DNA from: SHZI01 sp031409515
GTDB lineage: Bacteria > Pseudomonadota > Gammaproteobacteria > Steroidobacterales > GCA-2729495
DNA length: 64,000 nucleotides
Reading direction: 5' to 3'
Assembly: GCA_031409515.1 (NCBI GenBank)
Contig: JANNXJ010000051.1
Span: 1 to 64,000, forward strand
Positions within the stretch are counted from its first letter, which is position 1, and every line of letters begins with the position of its first letter. The notes below the pieces were generated by a model, which had not been told where the DNA came from, ran no database searches, and saw only the letters and a list, made by a program, of their open reading frames with translations. Shown here piece by piece: positions 24,972-33,428 of the stretch. A program made the translations under genes and the position numbers.

Positions 24972-26199
24972 CCTCGGCCACCAGAGCGCCGCTCCGCTCA
25001 CCGAGTGAACGCAGGTGATCGAAGGAATAGAGCCCGGAATTATGCTCGTCGTTCCAGTCGATGCCGATGGCGTAGTTGCCAACACTGGCCAGTACGCGAG
25101 GGGTGACATCGGCCCTGACGGATTTCGGGTCCAGAAGCTTTCTCCCGCTCATTTCCTCTATGCACAGTGCACAGCGACAGGCAAGCCGCAGATCCCGGAC
25201 ATCGAAGCGGTCCTCGCGACCGTCCTCCCACAACACGGCGAGCGTGCGCAGGTCTTGCCGGCGCAGGCCTATGGGCCGGACACGGTTTCCCGCGGGCAGG
25301 GCCGCGCTTGCCACCCAGCCGGGTGCTCCCTCGTTGGAATCCCACCGCCAGGCAAAAGGCTTGAGCACTCCACCGCGCGCATTGTTCAGCTGCTCCTCCA
25401 GTTGCGCGGCCAGGGCCCCGTAGGCCCGGGCGGCAACGGACTCGGGTCTGGCAATGACGATGGGGCAGCCTTCATCCCCGCCGGTCACGATCTCGGCATC
25501 GAGAGGTATCGCACCAAGGAACGGCACCTGCAGCTGCTGGCTCATGCGCTCACCGCCACCACGGCGAAAGACGTCCGTGGTCTCTCCACAGTGTGCACAG
25601 GTGAAACCGCTCATGTTCTCAATCACGCCGAGGATGGGCACATGGACCCGCTCAAACATGCGCAGCCCCCGGCGGGCAATCTTCAGACTGACGTCCTGGG
25701 GTGTCGTGACGATGACCGCCCCGGACAGGGGTACGCTCTGGGCCAGCGTCAGCTGGATGTCGCCAGTCCCCGGGGGCAGATCCAGCAACAGGAAGTCGAG
25801 CGGACCCCACTGGGTAGCGCCGATGAACATCTTGAGGTATTTGCTGACCATAGGGCCGCGGAGGACCGCCGGACTGTCGTCATCGGTGAGCATGGCCATC
25901 GACATGGTGCCGATGCCATACCGCTCCACAGGAAGCGCCTGCCCCCCCGGGGTCATCGCTGGGGGCTGGCCAGTGGGGATGCCCAGCATCCCCGGGATGC
26001 TCGGTCCCAGAATATCGGCATCCACCAGCCCGACTCGCGCCCCCCGCTGCCGCAGAGCGAGGGCCAGGTTGACGCTGACCGTCGATTTACCGACACCACC
26101 CTTGCCACTGGCCACGGCGATGACGTGGCGGATACCCGGTAACTTCTCCCCTGATGCTCCCGGTTCGGCACTGGTGGGACCGGTACTTGTGTCTGCCAT
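24964..26199 (-). CDS. mrp: Mrp/ApbC Fe-S carrier ATPase fused to a DUF971 domain
   Basis: 411 residues. Residues about 22-285 are an Mrp/ApbC P-loop ATPase: deviant Walker A ASGKGGVGKSTVSVNLALAL, DLPPGTGDIQLTLAQ, and cluster-binding CxxC in FTCAHCGETTDVF. Residues about 310-405 form a DUF971 domain (RRQDLRTLAVLWEDG, RLACRCALCIEEMSG, VGNYAIGIDWNDEHNSGLY). The N-terminal DUF59 domain common to many Mrp proteins is absent. Mrp-DUF971 resembles the C-terminal layout of plant HCF101, a [4Fe-4S] carrier. First gene of an operon with nfu and a Sel1 protein. Confidence 0.9.
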   Translation of the reverse strand: MADTSTGPTSAEPGASGEKLPGIRHVIAVASGKGGVGKSTVSVNLALALRQRGARVGLVDADILGPSIPGMLGIPTGQPPAMTPGGQALPVERYGIGTMSMAMLTDDDSPAVLRGPMVSKYLKMFIGATQWGPLDFLLLDLPPGTGDIQLTLAQSVPLSGAVIVTTPQDVSLKIARRGLRMFERVHVPILGVIENMSGFTCAHCGETTDVFRRGGGERMSQQLQVPFLGAIPLDAEIVTGGDEGCPIVIARPESVAARAYGALAAQLEEQLNNARGGVLKPFAWRWDSNEGAPGWVASAALPAGNRVRPIGLRRQDLRTLAVLWEDGREDRFDVRDLRLACRCALCIEEMSGRKLLDPKSVRADVTPRVLASVGNYAIGIDWNDEHNSGLYSFDHLRSLGERSGALVAEDV

Positions 26200-26304
26200 G
26201 AGAATTCTGCCTGCGGGAATTGGGACTGGTTCAGTACGATATTCGGCCGGTGAAGGGATCAGTGTCAAACCGTCCGGGAGCCGGGCCGACGGCAGCGGAC
26301 TTCA

Positions 26305-26310
26305 ATTATA
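26305..26310 (-). promoter_or_regulatory. Possible -10 box for the mrp operon
   Basis: The minus strand reads TATAAT here, about 105 bases upstream of the mrp start, in the divergent region with the DUF2845 gene. The matching -35 box is poor. The plus strand carries TATAGT at nearly the same place, so the signal could serve either direction. Confidence 0.3.
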
Positions 26311-26383
26311 GTGACAGTCCGCGTCCTGCAGACTTGCCCATCGACGCGGGTAACGATGTGGCTGCATCTTCATGAGGAATGAC

Positions 26384-26686
26384 ATGCGTAGTATCCCGGG
26401 TTATCTGCTGCTCAGCCTGGCCCTTGGAGCGCTCCTGCCCTCCCTGGCGGCCGCCGATGACAGCAACATGATGCCCGCCACGGGAACCGACAGCTTTCGA
26501 TGTGGCAGTCACCTGGTCGAAAACGGGATGAGTCTGGCCAAGGTGCAGGAGTACTGCGGTACCCCTACCCAGCAGACGTCGGATCGCTGGCTCTACGATC
26601 GGGGACCCGACCAGTTCCGGATCATTATCCACGTCCAGCCGGACAATACCGTGGGCATGATCGAGGAAGAGCAGCCGCAGCAATAG
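26384..26686 (+). CDS. DUF2845 periplasmic protein
   Basis: 100 residues. ATG at 26384 is preferred over 26372 because GAGGAA precedes it. Signal peptide PGYLLLSLALGALLPSLAAA. The mature domain has FRCGSHLVENGMSLAKVQEY and CGTP, the two-cysteine signature of DUF2845, which resembles small lipoprotein domains of the SmpA/OmlA fold. Function unknown. The MBOAT-like gene begins 10 bases after its stop, so it probably leads the cassette that follows. Confidence 0.85.
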   Translation: MRSIPGYLLLSLALGALLPSLAAADDSNMMPATGTDSFRCGSHLVENGMSLAKVQEYCGTPTQQTSDRWLYDRGPDQFRIIIHVQPDNTVGMIEEEQPQQ

Positions 26687-26696
26687 GCTCCGTTTC

Positions 26697-28070
26697 GTGG
26701 TCCTGAGCAGCCTGACCCAGTTCCACGAGAACCCCGTGGTGATCGCCTGGTGGCGTGCCCGCCTGGGCAGGGCGCTGACAGGCTTTACCCCGGCCCGCCG
26801 CCGCGCACTGCTCGCCGCAGGCGCTGTGGTTTTCGCCTTTACCCAGACGCTGCGCCTGCTGAAAAAGGCCGACGAACTACCGGTGCCCGGGGATCTGCTG
26901 GGCAAGGCCAGCGTCATCCTGGCGGGCTTCGGCATTCTGTGGCTGCTGTACCGGGCGGCCCTCGCCTATCCCACCCTTCCCGCTGGCGTTCGCCGGTGGC
27001 CCCAACTGACGCTGCACCTGGCCTACTGGTTCGTCCTGGTGGTGCTCTGGAACACGGCCCCGACCGGGGGCTACTGGCGGGGCGTGCTGCTCGGGATAGC
27101 GGTCGTGTTTCCCTTTCTGATCTGGCGGTGCGGCTACCTGCTGCTCGCGGGTCAGCAGGGCCGTATGGGTGGCAGCCGCTTTACCGACCACCTCCTCTAC
27201 CTCTGGCCGGTCTATGGCGGCTCCCAGACTCCCTACGGCAATGGCCATGGCTACCTGGCCCGTTGCGAGGCGAAAACGGACGAGCAACTCGCCAGATCCC
27301 AGCTCGCCGGCATCAAGCTGATCCTGCTGTCCTTCCTGTGGGGCGCTCTGGCCGACCTGATGGCAGCGGTGTACGGACCCGGCACTGAGCTGTCCCAGAC
27401 CCTGGGCGTGCAGCCGGTCACGATCCCCAGACTGCAGGAGATGGTGAAAGGCCAGACTGCGGCGCCTCTCTGGGCTGCCTGGGCGAGCATCTACTGCGAA
27501 CTTTTCTGGCAGGTGCTGCGCCATGCCGCCCGGGGCCACCAGATCATTGGCATTCTGCGGGTGTTCGGCTTCAACGTGTTTCGCAACACCTACAAGCCGC
27601 TGCTGGCCCAGTCCATCGTCGGGTTCTGGAATCGTTACTACTACTACTTCAAGGAACTCCTGGCGACCTTCTTTTTCCTGCCAACGTTCACCAGCCTCGG
27701 CGCTGGACTCCGGAAATGGCCCGCCTTACGCTTGTTACTGGCGGTGTTTGCCGCAGCCTTTGTCGGCAACATGTACTACCACCTGCTCCAGAGAACCCCC
27801 CTGCTGGTCGGTGGCGAGGTCTTCGAGGCACTCTATGACCTGCGCTCCCGGTTCTTCTACTGTTTCCTGCTGGCAACAGGGATCTTTCTCTCGATGCGCC
27901 GGGAGCAGCGCCGATCACGGCAGGCCCTCGCCGCAGGGCCAGTGCAGTTAGTCCTGAACATACTCGGCGTGTGGACCTTCTTTGGCCTGATCAACATCTG
28001 GAACGTGCGCAGTGACGCGCCGTTTTTTGTCCGGGTAGAATTCTTCCTGGGTCTTTTCGGGCTCGCCTAG
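26697..28070 (+). CDS. Divergent MBOAT-like membrane O-acyltransferase (DltB-like role)
   Basis: 457 residues, GTG start; no ATG is near the N-terminus. About ten hydrophobic segments. Residues 281-330 follow the MBOAT pattern: IIGILRVFGFNVFRNTYKP, LAQSIVGFWNRYYYYFKELL, then FFLP; the FW.R element is normally FWRRWH. A conserved-looking His362 in VGNMYYHLL lies where MBOAT enzymes carry the catalytic His. Overall similarity to textbook DltB/AlgI is low, so this is inferred from pattern and context. It is followed by an AMP ligase and a carrier protein, as DltB is. Predicted to move an acyl group from a cytoplasmic carrier to an extracytoplasmic polymer. Confidence 0.6.
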   Translation: MVLSSLTQFHENPVVIAWWRARLGRALTGFTPARRRALLAAGAVVFAFTQTLRLLKKADELPVPGDLLGKASVILAGFGILWLLYRAALAYPTLPAGVRRWPQLTLHLAYWFVLVVLWNTAPTGGYWRGVLLGIAVVFPFLIWRCGYLLLAGQQGRMGGSRFTDHLLYLWPVYGGSQTPYGNGHGYLARCEAKTDEQLARSQLAGIKLILLSFLWGALADLMAAVYGPGTELSQTLGVQPVTIPRLQEMVKGQTAAPLWAAWASIYCELFWQVLRHAARGHQIIGILRVFGFNVFRNTYKPLLAQSIVGFWNRYYYYFKELLATFFFLPTFTSLGAGLRKWPALRLLLAVFAAAFVGNMYYHLLQRTPLLVGGEVFEALYDLRSRFFYCFLLATGIFLSMRREQRRSRQALAAGPVQLVLNILGVWTFFGLINIWNVRSDAPFFVRVEFFLGLFGLA

Positions 28071-28094
28071 GCGGTTTCCAGGAAATTCAGAGCC

Positions 28095-29627
28095 ATGTTT
28101 CTTGATCTCAAGGTTGGTGCTCTGGCAGAGCCCATCAGCGGCCGGCACTGGGCTGGCACTGACATTCGCCGGGAAGTCGCTCGGCGGACGGCCCGCTTGC
28201 GGCGCCACGGACTGGCGGCCGGAGACCGGGTCTTCCTGCTGTTCGGCAATCGCCTGGAGTTCTTTGCTGAACTGCTCGCCATCTGGCGGCTCGGCGCCTG
28301 CGCCGTGCCCGTCGATGCGCGGCTTACGGCCTTTGAGGTCAACACACTGATCGGCGCTGCAAGGCCGCGGCTCGCGGTCGTTGACGACGCGACGGACTCA
28401 ACGGTCCTGGCCGCGCTCACCACCGCTGGCATCCAGGCCGTCAACACCAGCGAGACGGGCAGCCAGGAGGTCACTGTCGGGCTGAGCCGCCTGGACGATG
28501 ACGCACTGATCCTGTTCACCTCGGGCTCCACCGGGGCCCCAAAGGGCGTCATCCACACGCATCGCTCCCTGCGCGCCCGGTGGCTGTCACTGCACGATCA
28601 CCTCGGCGTCACCGCCTTCTCCAGGACCCTCTGCCTGCTGCCCACCCACTTTGGCCACGGACTCATCTGTAACAGCCTCTTTCCCTGGCTGGCCGGCCAG
28701 GATCTCTACATCACACCACCCTTTCGGGCCGACATCCTCATGCGTCTCGGGGCACTGGTGGATGAACACCGGATCACCTTCATGTCTTCCGTGCCTTCCC
28801 TGTGGCGACTGGCCCTGAAGATGTCCCGGCCTCCCCAGGGCGGCACACTGCAGCGGATCCACTGCGGTTCGGCGCCCCTGTCGGCTGCGGTCTGGGAGGA
28901 CATTCGCGCCTGGACCGGCACCCGCCAGGTGTGTAACGCCTACGGCATCACGGAGACGGGGAGCTGGGTCGCGGGGCTCAGCAATGCAGATACCCCGGCA
29001 GAGGACGGGCTGATCGGCGCCGGCTGGGGAGCCGTGATCAGGATCCTCAGCACAGCAGATACCTCAGCCCCCCTCGATGGCAGCCTCGAGTGCGCAGCTG
29101 GCGAAGCGGGCTTCGTCTGGCTGAATACTCCGGCGCTGATGAAGGGCTACTTTCAGCGCGACGACCTGACCCGGCAGGCGGTGGTGGATGGCTGGTTCCT
29201 GACGGGGGACATCGGCTGCCTCGATGACCGGGGCCGCCTCGTCCTCCGCGGCCGGGAGCGGGACGAAATCAACCGGGGCGGGATGAAGATCTATCCCGGC
29301 GATGTGGATGCAGTCGTCGAACGGTTTCCCGGCGTGAACGACGTGTGCACGTTTGCCCTGGACGACGAGATGTATGGCCAGGCCGTCGGTATGGCCGTTG
29401 TACTGAATGCCCGGGATGATGAGACCATCCGTGCCCTGTATCGCTGGATGACAGAGCACCTGGCGGCCCACAAGATGCCGGGCCGCTGGTGGCTCGTGGA
29501 CGAGATCCCCCGGACGACCCGGGGCAAGATCAATCGTGATCAGGTCAAGGCGGCGTGCATTAACGAGCCATCACTGGACCTGATTCGCATCCTAGGTGCC
29601 AGCCGGAACCCGGCGGGAAACTCATGA
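28095..29627 (+). CDS. AMP-dependent acyl/aminoacyl ligase (DltA-like role)
   Basis: 510 residues, ANL superfamily. P-loop FTSGSTGAPKG at 141-151, NAYGITETGSW at 281-291, WFLTGDIG at 367-374, hinge RGRERDEINRGGMKIYPGDV at 385-404, and catalytic Lys478 in TTRGKINR. All elements for adenylation and thioester transfer are present. The substrate (amino acid or fatty acid) cannot be told; length and the short insert-free core suit DltA or stand-alone acyl-ACP ligases. Starts 24 bases after the MBOAT-like gene and overlaps the carrier gene by 4 bases (ATGA). Confidence 0.88.
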   Translation: MFLDLKVGALAEPISGRHWAGTDIRREVARRTARLRRHGLAAGDRVFLLFGNRLEFFAELLAIWRLGACAVPVDARLTAFEVNTLIGAARPRLAVVDDATDSTVLAALTTAGIQAVNTSETGSQEVTVGLSRLDDDALILFTSGSTGAPKGVIHTHRSLRARWLSLHDHLGVTAFSRTLCLLPTHFGHGLICNSLFPWLAGQDLYITPPFRADILMRLGALVDEHRITFMSSVPSLWRLALKMSRPPQGGTLQRIHCGSAPLSAAVWEDIRAWTGTRQVCNAYGITETGSWVAGLSNADTPAEDGLIGAGWGAVIRILSTADTSAPLDGSLECAAGEAGFVWLNTPALMKGYFQRDDLTRQAVVDGWFLTGDIGCLDDRGRLVLRGRERDEINRGGMKIYPGDVDAVVERFPGVNDVCTFALDDEMYGQAVGMAVVLNARDDETIRALYRWMTEHLAAHKMPGRWWLVDEIPRTTRGKINRDQVKAACINEPSLDLIRILGASRNPAGNS

Positions 29628-29902
29628 CCGCGACCCGGGAGCAGCGCCTGGCGCACCTGCAGACCTTTCTTCGCAGCATCCAGAAGCCCGGCAAACCTCT
29701 GGGCAGCGTCGGCATTGATGACAACCTGGTGGACTCAGGCCTCATCGACTCCCTGGCCATCGTCCAGATCGTGGCCTACCTCGAGGAGACTTACGGGCTG
29801 GACTTCGCCGCACGGGGCGTAGATCCGGAAACCCTGGCGTCGATGGGGAGCATTCTGGCCCTGATAGACGCGGCCGGCGCGACCTCTGTAACGCAGTCCT
29901 AG
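29624..29902 (+). CDS. Acyl/peptidyl carrier protein (DltC-like role)
   Basis: 92 residues, four-helix carrier fold. The phosphopantetheine site is Ser43 in VDSGLIDSLAIVQIV, followed by LEETYGLDFAARGVDPETLA. It has the acidic helix II normal for carriers. Start overlaps the ligase stop, so the two are translationally coupled; the ligase probably loads this carrier. It is 16 bases upstream of the LtaS-like gene. Confidence 0.9.
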   Translation: MTATREQRLAHLQTFLRSIQKPGKPLGSVGIDDNLVDSGLIDSLAIVQIVAYLEETYGLDFAARGVDPETLASMGSILALIDAAGATSVTQS

Positions 29903-29918
29903 CCAGGGATTCCTGCTC

Positions 29919-31832
29919 ATGCTCATCGCCCGCTGGGGCTTCATTCTGCGGCGCCTGGGCCTCGTGATGCTTCTCTACAGCATCCTGCGCTGCCTGTTTC
30001 TGGTCTTCAACCAGGTGCTGTACACCCAGGCATCAGGCGCGGAGATCGCCCGGGCATTTCTCTATGGCCTCCGGTTTGACGTCTCGGCGACGGTTGCCAC
30101 CAATGCGATTTTTCTGCTTCTGTGCCTGGTGCCCCGGCAAGAGCCTATGGGAGCCGGGTATCTGCGCTTACTGAAGACCCTGTTCCTGGCCCTGAACATT
30201 CCGTTTCTGCTGATCAGCGCCATTGACCTGGAGTACTTCAGTTTCAACGGCAGGCGCTCGACCCTGGACCTGCTCAGCCTGGCGGGGGACGCGGGCGTCA
30301 AGTGGCTGGGGCTGATTACCACGTACTGGCCCGTGCTCCTGATCAGCACGGCGCTCAGTGCCGCACTGTGGCTCTTCTACGGCCAAACCCCTGCAACCGC
30401 CAACACCCCCGCTCCGCGGCCCCGGCTTGGCGTAGCCACCTGGGCCCTGAACCTCATCGTTGGTATCGCACTTGCCGTCGTGGCGATCCGCGGTGGCCTC
30501 CAGTCAAAGCCCATCAGCTCCGCGGATGCCGCTTCCCTGGGACGAAGCGAACTGGCGCAGCTGGCACTCAACTCTTCACTGACCGTGATCAAGAGCTACA
30601 AGAAATCGCCACTCAAGCGTTACAAGTATGTGGAACCGGCTGCCCTGCTGCCCTACCTCCGTAAACAGATCGACGGCCGGAAACTGATCCCGGATGTCCC
30701 GCGGGCCGACAACATCGTCATCCTGATTCTGGAGAGCTTCTCAGCAGAGTACTGGGGTGCCGGCAACGGCGGTGGACGCTACACCCCATTTCTTGACGCT
30801 CTGGCCAGTCAGTCCCTGTTCCTGCCTCAGCACTACGCGAATGGCCGCCGATCCCGGGATGCGGTGCCCGCCATACTGGCCGGAATGCCGGCCCTGATGA
30901 CTGATTCGATGCTCGATTCACTCTATGCCGCCAACGACATTGTCGGCCTGGGGACTTTGCTCGCGCCACGGGGCTACACCACGAGTTTCTTTCACGGCGC
31001 GACGACGGGCACCATGCACTTCGATACGTTCACGCGGATTGCCGGCATCAACCACTACCTTGGGCTGGAAGACTATCCGGACCCGAAGGATTTCGACGGG
31101 CGCTGGGGAGTCTTCGACGAGCCCTATCTGCAATACGTGTCCCGGGAACTGAGCCAGCAGAAACCGCCCTTCGCCGCCGTCATCTTTACGGTGACCTCGC
31201 ACAATCCCTACCCCATCCCTAAAAAGTATCGGGGCAGGTTCAGCAAGGGCACCCTCCCGATTCACGAGACGATCGGCTACACGGACCATGCCCTGGAACA
31301 GTTTTTCGCCACGGCGAGCCGGCAGCCCTGGTTCGCCAACACGCTCTTCATCATTACCGGCGACCATACCGAGACGCTGGAAACGCCGGACTACGTGAAC
31401 GCACTGGGCCAGTACCGCGTGCCGCTGCTGGTTTACAAACCGGGAGTCACGTTTTCAGGGGTCGACCCCCGTCGGGTGACCGAGCACGCGGATATCCTGC
31501 CGTCGGTGCTCGATTATCTGGGGATCGAGCCCGGGCGCCGCCTGCTCTTTGGCAAGTCGATTTTTCGCGCCGGAGAAGGCCGCGCGTTCCTGAATGCCAA
31601 TGGCCACTACTGGCTGGTCCGCGGTGACGATGCCCTGGAGTTCGTGCCGGGCAGCCTGAGTCAGACGTTCCGTCTCGACACAGACCGGCAGCTGAAGGCG
31701 CCCAGCACGGACCAGACCCCCCGCCGGGCGGAACTGGAACTGGAGGCCAAGGCACTCATCCAGTACTACAACGACGGCGTCCTGGACAACCGGCTCTACG
31801 ACACGGGCCTGGCGACGCCTCAGGCCCCCTGA
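29919..31832 (+). CDS. LtaS-family phosphoglycerol/phosphoethanolamine transferase
   Basis: 637 residues. Five N-terminal membrane segments (to about residue 190) precede an extracytoplasmic sulfatase-fold domain. Metal ligand Glu272 lies in IVILILESFSAEYW; the nucleophile position is Ser312 in NGRRSRDAVPAIL instead of the Thr of LtaS; a second metal set is in IITGDHTETLETPDY. LtaS-like enzymes move phosphoglycerol from phosphatidylglycerol onto a glycolipid or glucan (teichoic-acid polymer, or OpgB in periplasmic glucans). Last gene of the cassette; its stop overlaps the 3' end of the AraC gene by 13 bases. Confidence 0.88.
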   Translation: MLIARWGFILRRLGLVMLLYSILRCLFLVFNQVLYTQASGAEIARAFLYGLRFDVSATVATNAIFLLLCLVPRQEPMGAGYLRLLKTLFLALNIPFLLISAIDLEYFSFNGRRSTLDLLSLAGDAGVKWLGLITTYWPVLLISTALSAALWLFYGQTPATANTPAPRPRLGVATWALNLIVGIALAVVAIRGGLQSKPISSADAASLGRSELAQLALNSSLTVIKSYKKSPLKRYKYVEPAALLPYLRKQIDGRKLIPDVPRADNIVILILESFSAEYWGAGNGGGRYTPFLDALASQSLFLPQHYANGRRSRDAVPAILAGMPALMTDSMLDSLYAANDIVGLGTLLAPRGYTTSFFHGATTGTMHFDTFTRIAGINHYLGLEDYPDPKDFDGRWGVFDEPYLQYVSRELSQQKPPFAAVIFTVTSHNPYPIPKKYRGRFSKGTLPIHETIGYTDHALEQFFATASRQPWFANTLFIITGDHTETLETPDYVNALGQYRVPLLVYKPGVTFSGVDPRRVTEHADILPSVLDYLGIEPGRRLLFGKSIFRAGEGRAFLNANGHYWLVRGDDALEFVPGSLSQTFRLDTDRQLKAPSTDQTPRRAELELEAKALIQYYNDGVLDNRLYDTGLATPQAP

Positions 31833-32869
31833 CCCTGACCCTGCTGACCCTGAACAGGAGCCGGTGATTCTCCAGCGTTGCTGGGACTCCGGCCGGTCCA
31901 GCGCCGGTAGGCCCGGGAAAAATTGCTCTGATCCGAGAAGCCCAGCAGGTAAGCAATTTCGGCCTGGCTGAAGCGGGCTTCCCGGAGGTACGCGTCTGCC
32001 AGGCTTCTGCGGGTCGCGTCGAGGACGCGGCGATAGTTGAGCCCCTCGGACTGGAGCTGGCGCTGCAGGGTGCTGAGGCTGCAGTTGAGGCGGGCAGCCA
32101 CGGTCTCCTGGCCCACCTCGCCGGTGGGCAACAGCTCACGCAGGATGCGGCGCACCTGGGTCGCAACGGGCTGTGGCTGCAAGTCAGCGACATAACGCTC
32201 GGCCAGTTGATCCATGAGGACGGACACGTCGGGATTGTCCGTCGGCAGGACCGCCTCGGCAGTGGCGCTATCGAGCCGCAGGCCGTTCGTTGCCGCATCG
32301 AACTCCACCGGGACACCGAACGCGGCGTGGTAGACCGCGGCGGTCGCGCGGCAAGCATGGCGGAGGGACACGGAACGCGGTCTCACAGGATGCCCTGCTG
32401 CCCGCTCAGCAAGGGTTAACAGAGCCATCAGGGTCGCATCGATCCCCGCCTCGTGGGGCTGCTGGGCAGGATCCGGAAACGCCGCGGTGAACTGGCAGCC
32501 CGCACTGGAAGACATAACGCTGGCGGCTACGGGGAGCGTACTGAGGACCTTGATGTACCGGCAGTAGCGTTGCAGCGCGTCTGCCAGCGTGCGGCTGCTC
32601 ATCCACGCGTACCCCAGTGCGTGGAGGCCCTCGGGCCGGACCCGCCGACCAACCTTCAGGCCCAGCGCCGGGTCCCCGGTGGCGGCCACAGCTTCCTCCC
32701 ACAACCGCCGTGAGGCGCTTTGGGAGACCCGGGCGCCCGACTCCCGCGTACGGGCCAGGGAAATCCCCGCGGCTGCGAACAGGGGGCCTGGATCCTTCTG
32801 GTAGTCCTGATCCAGCACCTCCGCCAGATAGCGCAGGGCCGTCGCCAGGTTTGTGGCTTCCAGGAGCAT
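31820..32869 (-). CDS. AraC-family regulator (OruR/ArgR-type N-terminal domain)
   Basis: 349 residues. N-terminal ligand-sensing domain of the Arabinose_bd type (about 20-205, with GDPALGLKVGRRVRPEGLHA and LGYAWMSSRTLADAL). C-terminal two helix-turn-helix motifs (about 250-345): TVAARLNCSLSTLQRQLQSE and QAEIAYLLGFSDQSNFSRAY followed by RRWTGRSP. Ends in a Gln/Gly-rich tail. This subgroup usually controls an adjacent catabolic or transport gene, but its neighbours are the convergent LtaS-like gene and a small hypothetical, so the target is unclear. Confidence 0.9.
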   Translation of the reverse strand: MLLEATNLATALRYLAEVLDQDYQKDPGPLFAAAGISLARTRESGARVSQSASRRLWEEAVAATGDPALGLKVGRRVRPEGLHALGYAWMSSRTLADALQRYCRYIKVLSTLPVAASVMSSSAGCQFTAAFPDPAQQPHEAGIDATLMALLTLAERAAGHPVRPRSVSLRHACRATAAVYHAAFGVPVEFDAATNGLRLDSATAEAVLPTDNPDVSVLMDQLAERYVADLQPQPVATQVRRILRELLPTGEVGQETVAARLNCSLSTLQRQLQSEGLNYRRVLDATRRSLADAYLREARFSQAEIAYLLGFSDQSNFSRAYRRWTGRSPSNAGESPAPVQGQQGQGQGA

Positions 32870-32944
32870 GGTCGTGGGCCATTGAATACAGGCTGACCTG
32901 AAATGACAAGCCGGGGCACCTCACCGGCAGTTAGGGTGCGCGCC

Positions 32945-33289
32945 ATGAAAATGAATGCGCTGGGCGGCACCGTGTCCCTGGTGGAAGCCGTGGATCGGGT
33001 GACCCGGGCCGTGCATATCGGCGCTCGCCTCCCGGGCTCAAAACGGCCAGCCCTCGATGCGGCGGACCGCTCCTATCTGGGCGGCTTTATTGGCGCCCTG
33101 GTTGACGCGCTGGACCTGGACGATGGCTTCGCCGAGCTCGTGGTCTACGCCTACCTGCTGCAGGAGGGCCTGGCGGCCGATGCCGCCCGCCTGTCCAAAG
33201 TGATCCTGGTGGTCCCGGAGGTTGGGGAACTGCGCCAGGCATTTCTGCGCGGGAGGGCTGAGGCGCGGACGGTGGCGGAGCGCCAGTAG
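32945..33289 (+). CDS. Hypothetical protein
   Basis: 114 residues from ATG 32945; ATGs at 32903 and 32951 are alternatives. Mostly helical with DRSYLGGFIGALVDALDLDD and YAYLLQEGLAADAARLSKVI; no signal peptide, membrane segment or known motif. It is divergent from the AraC-type gene and ends 7 bases before tRNA-Ser. No family recognised. Confidence 0.55.
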   Translation: MKMNALGGTVSLVEAVDRVTRAVHIGARLPGSKRPALDAADRSYLGGFIGALVDALDLDDGFAELVVYAYLLQEGLAADAARLSKVILVVPEVGELRQAFLRGRAEARTVAERQ

Positions 33290-33296
33290 CAACGAG

Positions 33297-33387
33297 TGGC
33301 GGAGAGGGAGGGATTCGAACCCTCGTTACGGGGTTACCGTAAACACGCTTTCCAAGCGTGCGCCTTCAGCCACTCGGCCACCTCTCC
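33297..33387 (-). tRNA. tRNA-Ser (anticodon GGA)
   Basis: On the minus strand GGAGAGG (from 33387) pairs with CCTCTCC near the 3' end; CCA is encoded (33297-33299). The anticodon loop CTTGGAAAG gives anticodon GGA (33351-33353), reading UCC/UCU. A long variable arm (about 18 nt) between anticodon and T arms (GGGTTCGAATCCC) marks a class II serine tRNA. 91 nt with CCA. Confidence 0.97.
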
Positions 33388-33428
33388 ATTAACTGTTTAG
33401 TCGCCTATTGTGCCGGTTATCTGCGGCG

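Noticed and set aside
25015..26142. 375-residue open frame on the plus strand
   Set aside because: Antisense to the Mrp-DUF971 gene.
33297..33387. Genomic island insertion at tRNA-Ser
   Set aside because: No integrase or direct repeat; dapA and other core genes lie alongside.
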